Program-made: the position numbers and the translations under genes
Shown here: positions 35,583-43,999 of the stretch, one piece after another
Numbering within the stretch: position 1 is the stretch's first letter
Layout of the letters: each line of letters opens with the position of its first letter
Notes under the pieces: generated by a model
Told to the model about the DNA's origin: nothing
The model's database searches: none
The model's input: the letters and a program-made list of their open reading frames with translations, nothing else
NCBI RefSeq assembly: GCF_024137025.1
Contig: NZ_JAMYJR010000026.1
Span: 124,001 to 188,000, forward strand
Source: Paractinoplanes aksuensis
Lineage (GTDB): Bacteria > Actinomycetota > Actinomycetes > Mycobacteriales > Micromonosporaceae
Reading direction: 5' to 3'
DNA: 64,000 bases

Positions 35583-36764
35583 GTGTCCGGATCCGGAGGC
35601 GTACATGCGCTGGTCAGACGCGCTCATGAGGAGCGTGTGCTGGCGATCCTGCGTGAGCGCGGCGGGCTCAGCCGGGCTCAGATCGCGGCCCGTTCCGGGC
35701 TCTCGCGCACCACACTGTCGGAAATAACTTCGGAACTTCTCGCCCGCGGCGCGATCGTGGTCGTCAACACCGACGCCCGCGACCGGGCCGGCAGCGGCCG
35801 CCCGGCTGAGCTGCTGGCGCTCGACCCGCGATCGGGACAGTTCCTCGGCGTCGACATCGGCCACAACCGGGTGCGGGTCGCGGTGGCCGACGCCGCCCAC
35901 GAGATCATCGCGAGCGGGGTCGAGGAGTACCGGCCGGCCCGCCCGTGGCCGCACCGGCTCGCGGCCGCGGTCGGCCTGGTCGACCGGATCGCCCGCGAGC
36001 AGGGCATCAACCTGGCCGCGCTGCAGGGCATCGGCGTGGGGGTGGCCGGTCCCGTTCCGGCCGGCGGCTCCCGGGCCGACGTGCTCGCCGCGTTCTCGGC
36101 CCGCTTCCCGGCGCCGGTGCTGGTCGACAACAACACCCGGTTCGCCGCGTTGGCCGAGGCCGGCCACCTGGGCCGGAACCGGCGCGCCGGCGAGACCGGC
36201 AACGACGCCGAGGCGGGCGACGTCCTCTACGTGCGGCTGGCCGACGGCGTCGGTGGCGGGCTGGTGGTGGCGGGCCGGCTGGTCTCCGGGGCGGGCGGGG
36301 TGGCCGGCGAGTTCGGTCACGTCAAAGTCGACCCGGCCGGGGGCGTCTGCCGTTGTGGCAAACGCGGCTGCCTCGAGACCGTGGCGGCGGTGCGTCCCGT
36401 CCTGGCCGCGGCTGGGGTCGACAACCTCGGTGAGCTCGCGGTCCGGCGACATGAGCCGCACGTACGGGCCGTGATCGACGATGTCGCCGAGGCGCTCGGC
36501 CGGGTGCTGGCCGACGCCGCGCTGATCCTCAACCCCGAAGTCGTCGTCATCGGCGGCCCGCTGCCGTTCGCCGTGCCCGAGATCGTCACCGGGGCCGCAG
36601 CCGTGATCAGGGCCGAGATGATCCCCGGCGAGGCGCACCCGCTGGTCCGGCCGGCCCAGCTCGGTGACGACGACGGCGCCCGCGGCGCGATCACCGCCTG
36701 CTTCCGGCAGTCGCCGCTGCTGACCGACTATCCCAACCCACGAGTCCCGGGGAGCCTGTCATGA
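35583..36764 (+). CDS. ROK-family transcriptional regulator
   Basis: A 393-residue protein: winged HTH (about 10-65; LSRAQIAARSGLSRTTLSEIT) fused to a ROK sugar-kinase-like domain (FLGVDIGHNRVRVAV near residue 88). The zinc site CRCGKRGCLE is intact near residue 260. GVAGPVP and DNNTRFAALAE stand for the sugar/phosphate region, and ADGVGGGLVVAG is the second phosphate motif. ROK repressors (NagC/XylR/Mlc type) sense sugars or sugar phosphates. It is the first gene of the transporter-sulfatase-FGE operon (4-bp overlap with the next gene). A longer frame to 35460 has no conserved residues. Confidence 0.9.
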   Translation: MSGSGGVHALVRRAHEERVLAILRERGGLSRAQIAARSGLSRTTLSEITSELLARGAIVVVNTDARDRAGSGRPAELLALDPRSGQFLGVDIGHNRVRVAVADAAHEIIASGVEEYRPARPWPHRLAAAVGLVDRIAREQGINLAALQGIGVGVAGPVPAGGSRADVLAAFSARFPAPVLVDNNTRFAALAEAGHLGRNRRAGETGNDAEAGDVLYVRLADGVGGGLVVAGRLVSGAGGVAGEFGHVKVDPAGGVCRCGKRGCLETVAAVRPVLAAAGVDNLGELAVRRHEPHVRAVIDDVAEALGRVLADAALILNPEVVVIGGPLPFAVPEIVTGAAAVIRAEMIPGEAHPLVRPAQLGDDDGARGAITACFRQSPLLTDYPNPRVPGSLS

Positions 36765-37570
36765 CCGTGGTCCAGGCGGACGCCGAGGTGACCACCGGCA
36801 GCCCGGCCCCGCCCGAGCGCCGTCATCGCGGCGTACCGAAAACGCTCTTGAATCTGCTCTCGGTCGTGCTCGGCGTCGGCGTCTGGTGGGGCTTCTCGCT
36901 GGGCGGGTTCGACATCCCGGCGCCGCCCGAAGTGCTGAAGCGCGGCGGCGAGCTGATCGCCGACGGCACCCTGGCCGACGACGTGCTGGCCAGCCTGGGC
37001 CGGGTGCTCGCGGGCTTCATGCTCGGGGTCGCGCTGGCCGTGCCGGTCGGCTTCCTGATGGGCTGGTACGGGGTCGTGCGCGGCCTGGTCGAGCCGTGGG
37101 TGCAGTTCTTCCGCACGATCCCGCCGCTGGCGATCATTCCGCTGGCCGTGGTGCTGATGGGCATCGGCGAGACCCCGAAGATCTTCGTCATCTTCCTGGC
37201 CTCGTTCCTGGCCTGCGTGATCGCCACCTTCCAGGGTGTCGTCGGGGTCGACAAGACGCTGATCAACGCGGCCCGGGTGCTCGGGGCCAAGGACGGCACG
37301 ATCTTCGCGCGGGTCGTGGTGCCGGCGTCGACCCCGTTCATCCTGGTCGGCATGCGGGTCGGCCTCGGCTCGTCCTGGGCCACCCTGGTCGCGGCCGAGC
37401 TGATCGCGGCCCAGCAGGGGCTCGGCTATCGCATGCAGAGCGCGCAGCTCTACTACGACCTGCCCACGATCTTCGTGGGGCTGATCAGTATCGGCGTGCT
37501 CGGCCTGCTGATGGATCGCGTGTTGTTGTTCGCCGAGCGCCGTCTGACGAACTGGCAGGAACGCCGATGA
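36761..37570 (+). CDS. ABC transporter permease, SsuC/TauC type
   Basis: A 269-residue permease with six TM helices and the EAA loop (INAARVLGAKDGTIFARVVVPASTPFILVG, about 165-195). The segment FFRTIPPLAIIPLAVVLMGIGETPK is characteristic of importers for sulfonates, taurine, nitrate or pyrimidine precursors. It overlaps the ROK gene and the ATPase gene by 4 bp each. With the sulfatases downstream, an organosulfate substrate is likely. Confidence 0.92.
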   Translation: MTVVQADAEVTTGSPAPPERRHRGVPKTLLNLLSVVLGVGVWWGFSLGGFDIPAPPEVLKRGGELIADGTLADDVLASLGRVLAGFMLGVALAVPVGFLMGWYGVVRGLVEPWVQFFRTIPPLAIIPLAVVLMGIGETPKIFVIFLASFLACVIATFQGVVGVDKTLINAARVLGAKDGTIFARVVVPASTPFILVGMRVGLGSSWATLVAAELIAAQQGLGYRMQSAQLYYDLPTIFVGLISIGVLGLLMDRVLLFAERRLTNWQERR

Positions 37571-38328
37571 TCACCATCGACCGGGTCGGCAAGTCTTTCG
37601 CGATGAAGAACGACCGTTTTGTCGCGCTGGAAAACGTGTCGCTGGAGGTGGCCGAGAACGAGTTCGTGACCATCGTCGGCCCCAGCGGCTGCGGCAAGAC
37701 GACGCTGATGAACATCCTGGCCGGCCTGGAGACCCCCGACGCGGGGCAGGCGCTGGTCCGGGGGGCGAGGATCACCGGCCCGGGGCCCGACCGCGGCGTG
37801 ATCTTCCAGCAGTACGCCCTGTTCCCGTGGCTCACGGTCCGCAAGAACGTCGAGTTCGGACTGCGTACAGCCGGCGTGCCCAACCCCGAGCGGCGCGAGC
37901 GGGCCCAGCACTTCATCGACCTGGTCGGCCTGCACGACTTCGCCGACGCGCTGCCCCGCATGCTCTCCGGCGGCATGAAGCAGCGCTGCGCCATCGCCCG
38001 GGCCTACGCGGTGAACCCGTCGATCCTGCTCATGGACGAGCCCTTCGGCGCGGTCGACGCGCTGACCCGCGTACGCCTGCAGGAACAGCTTCTACAGACC
38101 TGGAGCCAGGAGAAACGCACCGTCGTCTTCATCACCCACGACGTCGACGAGGCGGTCTTCCTGGCCAACCGGGTGGTCGTGATGGCCGCCCGCCCGGGCC
38201 GGATCGTCGAGATCGTCGACGTCGACCTGCCCTATCCCCGCACCGAAGAGCTGCGGCTCAGCCCCGACTTCACGGCCCTGCGCAACCGCGTGTGGAGCGC
38301 CGTCTATCACCAGGAGCCTGTTGCATGA
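37567..38328 (+). CDS. ABC transporter ATP-binding protein, SsuB/TauB type
   Basis: A 253-residue ATPase with Walker A GPSGCGKTT near residue 39, Q-loop FQQYALFPW, signature LSGGMKQR near residue 138, Walker B ILLMDEPFGAVD near residue 158 and the switch His in FITHDVDEA. The FPWLTVRKNVEFGL and LPYPRTEEL segments fit nitrate/sulfonate/taurine importers. It energises the permease at 36761 and overlaps both neighbours by 4 bp. Confidence 0.94.
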   Translation: MITIDRVGKSFAMKNDRFVALENVSLEVAENEFVTIVGPSGCGKTTLMNILAGLETPDAGQALVRGARITGPGPDRGVIFQQYALFPWLTVRKNVEFGLRTAGVPNPERRERAQHFIDLVGLHDFADALPRMLSGGMKQRCAIARAYAVNPSILLMDEPFGAVDALTRVRLQEQLLQTWSQEKRTVVFITHDVDEAVFLANRVVVMAARPGRIVEIVDVDLPYPRTEELRLSPDFTALRNRVWSAVYHQEPVA

Positions 38329-39311
38329 AACGCCTGCTCGCTCTGATCACCGCCGCCTCGTTGCTCGGCGTGGCCGCCTGCGGATCATCCGACGATTCTT
38401 CTTCCGGCCCGACCGAGAAGGTCAACTTCGGGTACATCGCCGACTACAACGGCACCAGCCTGCTCGCCGTGGCCGACGACCAGAAGCTCTGGGCCAAGCA
38501 CGGTCTCGAGGTCAGCACCAAGGTCTTCACCAACGGGCCGCTGCAGATCACCGCCATCAACGCGGGCGACCTCGACTTCGGTTACATCGGGCCGGGCGCG
38601 GTCTGGCTGCCGGCCTCGGGCAAGGCCAAGATCGTCGCGCTGAACTCGCTGGGCAACGCCGACCGGGTGATCGCCCAGCCCGGCCTCACCGATCTTGCGC
38701 AGCTCAAGGGCAAGAAGGTCGGCGTACCCGAAGGCACCTCGGGCGACATGATCCTCACCCTGGCCCTGGAGAAGGCGGGCCTGTCGGCGACCGACATCGA
38801 GCGCGTGCCGATGGACCCGGCCACGATCGTCTCGGCCTTCGCCGCGGGTCAGATCGACGCCGCGGGCATCTGGTACCCGCTGCTCAACAACATCAAGCAG
38901 AAGAAGCCGGACCTGGTCGAGCTGGCCAAGAACGAGGACTTCTCGGCCACCGTCTCGTTCCCGACGGCGTTCGTGGCCGGTAACGAGGCAGTCGACCAGA
39001 AGGCCGGGACGGTCACCAAGGTGGTGCAGGTGCTGCGCGAGGCGATGGACTACCGCGCGGCCAACAGCGACAAGACTGTCGAGCTCACCGCCGCTCTGCT
39101 CAAGCAGCCGGTGGACGCGGTCAAGGCCGACGCCGGCAACAGCAAGATGCTCGACTCGAAGACGCTGGACGGGTACACGGCCGACGGAACGGTCGACAAG
39201 TGGCTGACCGGCATGGGCGACTACTTCGTCGGGGCCAAGAAGCTGACCGAGAACCCCGACCCGAAGACGTACTACCTGGGCGAGACGTTCACGGGCGCGG
39301 CCTCGAAGTGA
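38325..39311 (+). CDS. ABC transporter substrate-binding lipoprotein, SsuA/TauA-like
   Basis: A 328-residue lipoprotein: signal peptide with lipobox GVAAC near residue 19, then a type-II periplasmic-binding fold like NMT1/SsuA (VNFGYIADYNGTSLLAVADDQKLWAKHGLEV; GDLDFGYIGPGAVWL; GKKVGVPEGTSGDMILTLALEKAGL). It delivers an anionic, probably sulfo- or sulfate-bearing ligand to the permease at 36761. Its coding end overlaps the first sulfatase by 4 bp. Confidence 0.9.
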   Translation: MKRLLALITAASLLGVAACGSSDDSSSGPTEKVNFGYIADYNGTSLLAVADDQKLWAKHGLEVSTKVFTNGPLQITAINAGDLDFGYIGPGAVWLPASGKAKIVALNSLGNADRVIAQPGLTDLAQLKGKKVGVPEGTSGDMILTLALEKAGLSATDIERVPMDPATIVSAFAAGQIDAAGIWYPLLNNIKQKKPDLVELAKNEDFSATVSFPTAFVAGNEAVDQKAGTVTKVVQVLREAMDYRAANSDKTVELTAALLKQPVDAVKADAGNSKMLDSKTLDGYTADGTVDKWLTGMGDYFVGAKKLTENPDPKTYYLGETFTGAASK

Positions 39312-40774
39312 ACTTCCTCTTCCTCATGACCGACCAGCACCGGGTCGACTCGCTCGGGGCGTACGGCAACCCGCACGTGCGCACGCCGAACCTCGACCGC
39401 CTCGCGGCGTCGGGCACGCGGTTCGACCGGTGGTACACCCCGACCGCGATCTGCACCCCGGCCCGGGCCAGCCTGCTCACCGGGCAGGCCCCGTTCCGGC
39501 ACAAGGTGCTGGCCAACCACGAGCGCAACGTCGGCTATCAGGAGGATCTGCCCGACGGCACGTTCACCTTCCCGGTCGCGCTGCGCGAGCAGGGCTACAA
39601 CGTGGGCCTGATCGGCAAGTGGCACGCGGGCACGCTCAAGGCGCCGGCCGACTACGGGTTCGACGGGCCGCACCTGACGGGCTGGCACAACCCGGTCGAG
39701 CACGAGGATTACCAGGCCTACCTGAAAGATAACGACCTTCCGCCGTACGCCATCACGGATCACATCCGGGGCACGTTGCCCAACGGTGGCCCGGGAAACC
39801 TGCTGGCCGCGCGGCTGCAGCAGCCGGTCGAGGCGACGTTCGAGTACTACATGGCGACCCGCACGATCGAGATGCTGCGCAACTATGAAACCGACGGCAA
39901 GCCGTTCTATCTGGCCACCCATTTCTTCGGGCCGCACCTGCCGTACATCATTCCGGACGAGTACTTCGACCTGATCGATCCGGCCGTCGTCGAGCTGCCG
40001 AAGTCGATCGCCGAGACGTTCGAGGGCAAACCGCCGGTGCAGCGCAACTACAGCGAGCACTGGACCTTCGACACCATGCCGATCGAGGTCACCCGCAAGC
40101 TGATCGCCGTCTACTGGGGCTACGTGACGCTGATCGACGAGCAGGTCGGGCGGATCCTCGACGAGCTCGACCGGCTCGGCCTGACCGACCGGACCACGGT
40201 GTTCTTCACCTGCGACCACGGCGAGTTCACCGGCTCGCACCGCCTGCACGACAAGGGCCCGGCGATGTACGAGGACATCTACCGGACGCCCGGGATCATT
40301 CGCATCCCGGGCGAGGCGCCGCAGGTCCGGCGGGAGTTCGTCTCGCTGCTGGACAGCACGGCGACGATCCTCGACCTGGCCGGTCTCTCCACCGCGGACG
40401 CCGTCGATTCGCGAAGTCTCGTGCCGATCGTGCGCGGCGAGCACCCGGCGTGGCCGCCGGACATCGTGGCCGAGTTCCACGGGCACCACTTCCCGTACCC
40501 GCAGCGGATGCTCCGCGAGGACCGCTACAAGCTGGTCGTCAACCCGGACTCGACCAACGAGCTGTACGACCTCGAACGTGACCCGGACGAGCTGATCAAC
40601 ATCTACCGTCACCCGGAGATGGCCGACGTCGTCCGTCGCATGATGCGCCGCCTCTACACCCTGCTGGTCGAGCGGGACGACCGGTTCTACCACTGGATGA
40701 CGTCCATGTACGACGTCGGCGCGATCGACCACGACCCGACGCTGAGCGGGCTCGACGAGGCGTCCTACCGATGA
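39308..40774 (+). CDS. Sulfatase (type I, cysteine-type), cytoplasmic
   Basis: A 488-residue type-I sulfatase. The opening FLFLMTDQHRVDSLGAYGNP supplies the first metal Asp. The formylglycine site is Cys49 in CTPAR, followed by ASLLTG, a complete CxPxR. IGKWH near residue 105 and the metal ligands in TCDHGEFTGSH near residue 302 are intact; C-terminal YDLERDPDELINIY is the usual ending. No signal peptide, and four-base overlaps with the binding-protein gene and with the second sulfatase. It needs FGE activation, which gene 42177 can provide. Confidence 0.92.
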   Translation: MNFLFLMTDQHRVDSLGAYGNPHVRTPNLDRLAASGTRFDRWYTPTAICTPARASLLTGQAPFRHKVLANHERNVGYQEDLPDGTFTFPVALREQGYNVGLIGKWHAGTLKAPADYGFDGPHLTGWHNPVEHEDYQAYLKDNDLPPYAITDHIRGTLPNGGPGNLLAARLQQPVEATFEYYMATRTIEMLRNYETDGKPFYLATHFFGPHLPYIIPDEYFDLIDPAVVELPKSIAETFEGKPPVQRNYSEHWTFDTMPIEVTRKLIAVYWGYVTLIDEQVGRILDELDRLGLTDRTTVFFTCDHGEFTGSHRLHDKGPAMYEDIYRTPGIIRIPGEAPQVRREFVSLLDSTATILDLAGLSTADAVDSRSLVPIVRGEHPAWPPDIVAEFHGHHFPYPQRMLREDRYKLVVNPDSTNELYDLERDPDELINIYRHPEMADVVRRMMRRLYTLLVERDDRFYHWMTSMYDVGAIDHDPTLSGLDEASYR

Positions 40775-42180
40775 GCGGGCGCCGGCCGGACATCGTCATG
40801 ATCCTGACCGACGACCATGCCGCCCACGCCATCTCGGCGTACGGCTCGAAGGTCAACACGACACCACGGATCGACGAGATCGCCCGGCTCGGCCGGCGCT
40901 TCGACAACTGCTTCGCCACCAACTCGCTGTGCTCGCCGTCGCGGGCCAGCATCCTGACCGGCACCTACAGCCACATCAACGGCGTCACCACGCTGGTCAC
41001 ACCGATCGACGCGGCCCAGCCGAGCTTCGTCAGCGCGTTGCGGGCGGCCGGCTACCGCACCGCGATGGTCGGCAAGTGGCACATGGGCGACGGGCCCGGG
41101 CACGACCCGCAGCACTTCGACTACTGGGACGTGCTGATCGGCCAGGGGGAGTACGTCGACCCGGTCTTTCTCAGCGAGTCGGGCCGGCGAGTTGTCGAGG
41201 GTTACACGACCGACATCATCACCGACCTCGCGCTCGACTGGATCTCCTCGTCGGACGCCCCGTATTGCGTGCTGATCTATCACAAGGCCCCGCATCGGCC
41301 CTGGGTCCCGTCGCCCGCCCATGAGCACTTGTTCACCGACCCGATCCCGCTACCGCCGACCTTCGACGACGACTACTCGACCCGGACCTCGTCAGCCCGG
41401 CGCGCCGCCATGCGGATCGCCGAGCACCTCACGCTGGAAGACCTCAAAGGGCCGCCGCCGGAGGGGCTCACGTACGAGGAAGAGGCGTTGTGGAAGTACC
41501 AGCGCTTCATGGAGGACTATCTGCGCTGCGTGGCATCAGTCGACGACAACGTCGGGCGGGTCACCGATTTCCTGCGGGCGCGCGGCACCTTCGACGACAC
41601 CCTGCTGATGTACGCGTCGGATCAGGGCTTCTTCCTCGGCGATCACGGATGGTTCGACAAACGCTTCATGTACGAGGAATCGCTGCGCATGCCGCTCGTG
41701 CTGTCGTACCCCAGGCGGGTCGCCCCCGGTGTGGTCGACGAGATGGTGACCAATGTGGACTGGGCTCAGACCATCCTCGAGGCGACCGGGGTCGAAGCCC
41801 ATCCACGCATGCAGGGCCGCAGTTTCTGGCCGCTTCTGACCGGAGATTCCTTTCAGCCGGCCGACGGCATCTACTACCGGTATTGGGAGCACGACGACGT
41901 TTTCCACAAGGCGCCCGCGCACTACGGCTACCGGACCGCGCGCTACAAGCTGATCTACTTCTACAACGACGGCCTCGACCTGCCCGGCACCGGGTGGGGG
42001 ACCTATCCGCCCGAGTGGGAGCTCTACGACCTGCGCGAAGACCCGGCCGAACTGCACAACGTGTACGACGATCCGGCGTACGCGACCGTGCGGGCCGAGC
42101 TGACGGTCGCGATGTGGAACGAGCAGGCCCGCCTCGGGGACCAGCCGCACCCCAGCCAGCCCCGGCCGGTGACGCCGTGA
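40771..42180 (+). CDS. Second sulfatase (type I, cysteine-type), cytoplasmic
   Basis: A 469-residue type-I sulfatase, clearly different in sequence from its neighbour. Metal-site start IVMILTDDHAAHAISAYG, formylglycine Cys54 in CSPSR then ASILTG, GKWHMGDGPGH, and YASDQGFFLGDHGWFDKRFMYEES (metal Asp, His and Lys) are characteristic of the N-acetylglucosamine-6-sulfatase/iduronate-2-sulfatase-like group. No signal peptide. Two sulfatases side by side suggest a substrate with two sulfate positions, or two related esters. It overlaps the FGE gene by 4 bp. Confidence 0.92.
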   Translation: MSGRRPDIVMILTDDHAAHAISAYGSKVNTTPRIDEIARLGRRFDNCFATNSLCSPSRASILTGTYSHINGVTTLVTPIDAAQPSFVSALRAAGYRTAMVGKWHMGDGPGHDPQHFDYWDVLIGQGEYVDPVFLSESGRRVVEGYTTDIITDLALDWISSSDAPYCVLIYHKAPHRPWVPSPAHEHLFTDPIPLPPTFDDDYSTRTSSARRAAMRIAEHLTLEDLKGPPPEGLTYEEEALWKYQRFMEDYLRCVASVDDNVGRVTDFLRARGTFDDTLLMYASDQGFFLGDHGWFDKRFMYEESLRMPLVLSYPRRVAPGVVDEMVTNVDWAQTILEATGVEAHPRMQGRSFWPLLTGDSFQPADGIYYRYWEHDDVFHKAPAHYGYRTARYKLIYFYNDGLDLPGTGWGTYPPEWELYDLREDPAELHNVYDDPAYATVRAELTVAMWNEQARLGDQPHPSQPRPVTP

Positions 42181-43085
42181 ACCACTGCTGCAGCCCGTCG
42201 GCGGGCCGTCCGCCCCGGCCCGCGGTCGAGATCGTGGGCCGCGGCCCACATCGGTTGCCCCAGGTCTCGGTGCCGGGGCAGACGTTCGCGATGGGCGATG
42301 CGTCCGGCGACGGTGTCCGCCCCGACGGGGAGCAGCCGGTGCATCCGGTGCGCCTGCCCGCGTACTCGATCGATGCGACCACCGTGACCGTGGCCGACTT
42401 CCGCGCTTTCGTGTCCGGCACCGGCTATCGGACCGAGGCCGAGGCATTCGGCTGGTCGGCCGTGTTCCACCTGGCCGTGGAGCCGTCGGCCGAGGTGATC
42501 GGGAGCATGGCCGGTACGCCGTGGTGGCTGGGCGTTTGCGGAGCGGACTGGGCCCACCCGTCGGGGCCGGGATCGGTTGCGCTCGACGACCACCCGGTGG
42601 TGCACGTCAGCTGGAACGACGCGCACGCCTACTGCGCGTGGGCCGGGCGGCGGCTGCCCACGGAAGCGGAATGGGAATGTGCTGCGCGCGGAGGGAAGCC
42701 GTCGCTGCGTTATCCGTGGGGGCATGATCTGCCGGCCGAGTGGGCCTGCAACATCTGGCAGGGCACGTTCCCGACGGTGAACACGGCCGAGGACGGGTGG
42801 GTGACGACGGCGCCGGCCCGGTCGTACGAACCCAACGACTACGGCCTGTATCAGCCGGTCGGCAACGTGTGGGAGTGGTGTGCCGACTGGTTCTCGCCGA
42901 CTTATTACGCCGAGTCCCCACTGGACGATCCGAGCGGGCCGCCGGTGGGCGCGGCTCGGGTGATTCGCGGTGGTTCGTATCTGTGCCACGACTCGTACTG
43001 CAATCGGTATCGCAATGCCGCCCGCTCGTCCAACACCCCCGATTCGTCGACCGGCAACACCGGCTTCCGCACCGTCGCCCGGTAG
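42177..43085 (+). CDS. Formylglycine-generating enzyme (SUMF1/FGE)
   Basis: A 302-residue FGE-sulfatase family protein. MGDASGDGVRPDGEQPVHPVRL opens the fold; PVVHVSWNDAHAYCAWAG and RRLPTEAEWECAARGG are family hallmarks; PVGNVWEWCADWF precedes the active site, where Cys270 and Cys275 (GGSYLCHDSYCNRYR) match the copper-binding pair of the actinobacterial enzyme; NTGFRTV ends it. It oxidises the CxPxR cysteine of sulfatases to formylglycine using O2. As the last gene of the operon it is likely dedicated to the two preceding sulfatases. Confidence 0.95.
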   Translation: MNHCCSPSAGRPPRPAVEIVGRGPHRLPQVSVPGQTFAMGDASGDGVRPDGEQPVHPVRLPAYSIDATTVTVADFRAFVSGTGYRTEAEAFGWSAVFHLAVEPSAEVIGSMAGTPWWLGVCGADWAHPSGPGSVALDDHPVVHVSWNDAHAYCAWAGRRLPTEAEWECAARGGKPSLRYPWGHDLPAEWACNIWQGTFPTVNTAEDGWVTTAPARSYEPNDYGLYQPVGNVWEWCADWFSPTYYAESPLDDPSGPPVGAARVIRGGSYLCHDSYCNRYRNAARSSNTPDSSTGNTGFRTVAR

Positions 43086-43156
43086 CCGGGGTCGCGCCGG
43101 ACAGCGCCGACAGGGAAGAATCCCATCGACAGTTGTCACGGGGGAAGGATTCACGA

Positions 43157-43999
43157 GTGAAGTCTGTTCTGGCGGTGCTTCTGGTGGCGGCGACCGTGGG
43201 CACAGCAGCCCCGGCCTACGCGGCCCCGGCAGCCAAAGAGCCGGTGACCATGACGTTCGAGCTGGTCACGCCGAGCGTCCAGTACGGCTACGGCGTCAAG
43301 GTGGCCGGCCGGGCCGCGGCCGGGCCGACCGGCAACGCCGGCAAGGTCGACATTCTCTTCAAGTCCATCGGCGCCGAGGAGTTCACCAAGCACAAGACGC
43401 TCAACGTCAAGGACGACGGCACGTTCACCGGCTGGGACACCGCCGGGTACACGACCGACGCCGGCTACCACTTCCCGGGCGCCTGGCAGCGCGGCACCTA
43501 CCAGGCGGTCTACCGCGGCAACGCCGAACGCGAGGGGGCCACCGCGACGGCCGAGCTCGGGGTGTACGACTGGCGCCTGGTCGACGTCACCAGCCCGCGC
43601 GCATTGTGGTCGTGGGAGCACACCTGCCTGCCCGACGACGGCTCGGACAACTGCTACGCCTTCAGCCCCAAGATCACGGTCGACAATGGCCCGGTCAGCG
43701 TGCGGTACGAGCAGAACTGCTACCCCGAGGGGGCCGAGCGCTACATGAGCTTCGCCTTCCTCAAGAACAACAAGTCCACGGTCCGGCCGTCGCCCCGCGC
43801 CAACGAGGCGTTCCGGCTGCCGCAGTGGGTCGAGCGCCCGGCCGTCCAGGGCAGTGTCTACGGCGGCACGATCCTCACCGGCCTCAGCCTCACCGGCAAC
43901 TTGTTCGTCCGCATCCCGTACGGCTGCTGGATCACGGTCGACATGACCCAGGCCCGCTACGAGAAGAACGTCTACGGCGAGCCCTTCCCGACCGCCTAG
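43157..43999 (+). CDS. Secreted beta-rich hypothetical protein
   Basis: A 280-residue protein with a signal peptide (MKSVLAVLLVAATVGTAAPAYA) and a predominantly beta-strand body, including a likely Ig-like domain (about residues 30-125; YGYGVKVAGRAAAGPTG...) and four Cys in the C-terminal half (CLPDDGSDNCYAF, NCYPEG, YGCWI) that could pair. No known family recognised. It stands 71 bp after the FGE gene, has its own AAGGAT-like RBS and is probably outside that operon. Its end overlaps the antiporter stop by 4 bp. Confidence 0.7.
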   Translation: MKSVLAVLLVAATVGTAAPAYAAPAAKEPVTMTFELVTPSVQYGYGVKVAGRAAAGPTGNAGKVDILFKSIGAEEFTKHKTLNVKDDGTFTGWDTAGYTTDAGYHFPGAWQRGTYQAVYRGNAEREGATATAELGVYDWRLVDVTSPRALWSWEHTCLPDDGSDNCYAFSPKITVDNGPVSVRYEQNCYPEGAERYMSFAFLKNNKSTVRPSPRANEAFRLPQWVERPAVQGSVYGGTILTGLSLTGNLFVRIPYGCWITVDMTQARYEKNVYGEPFPTA

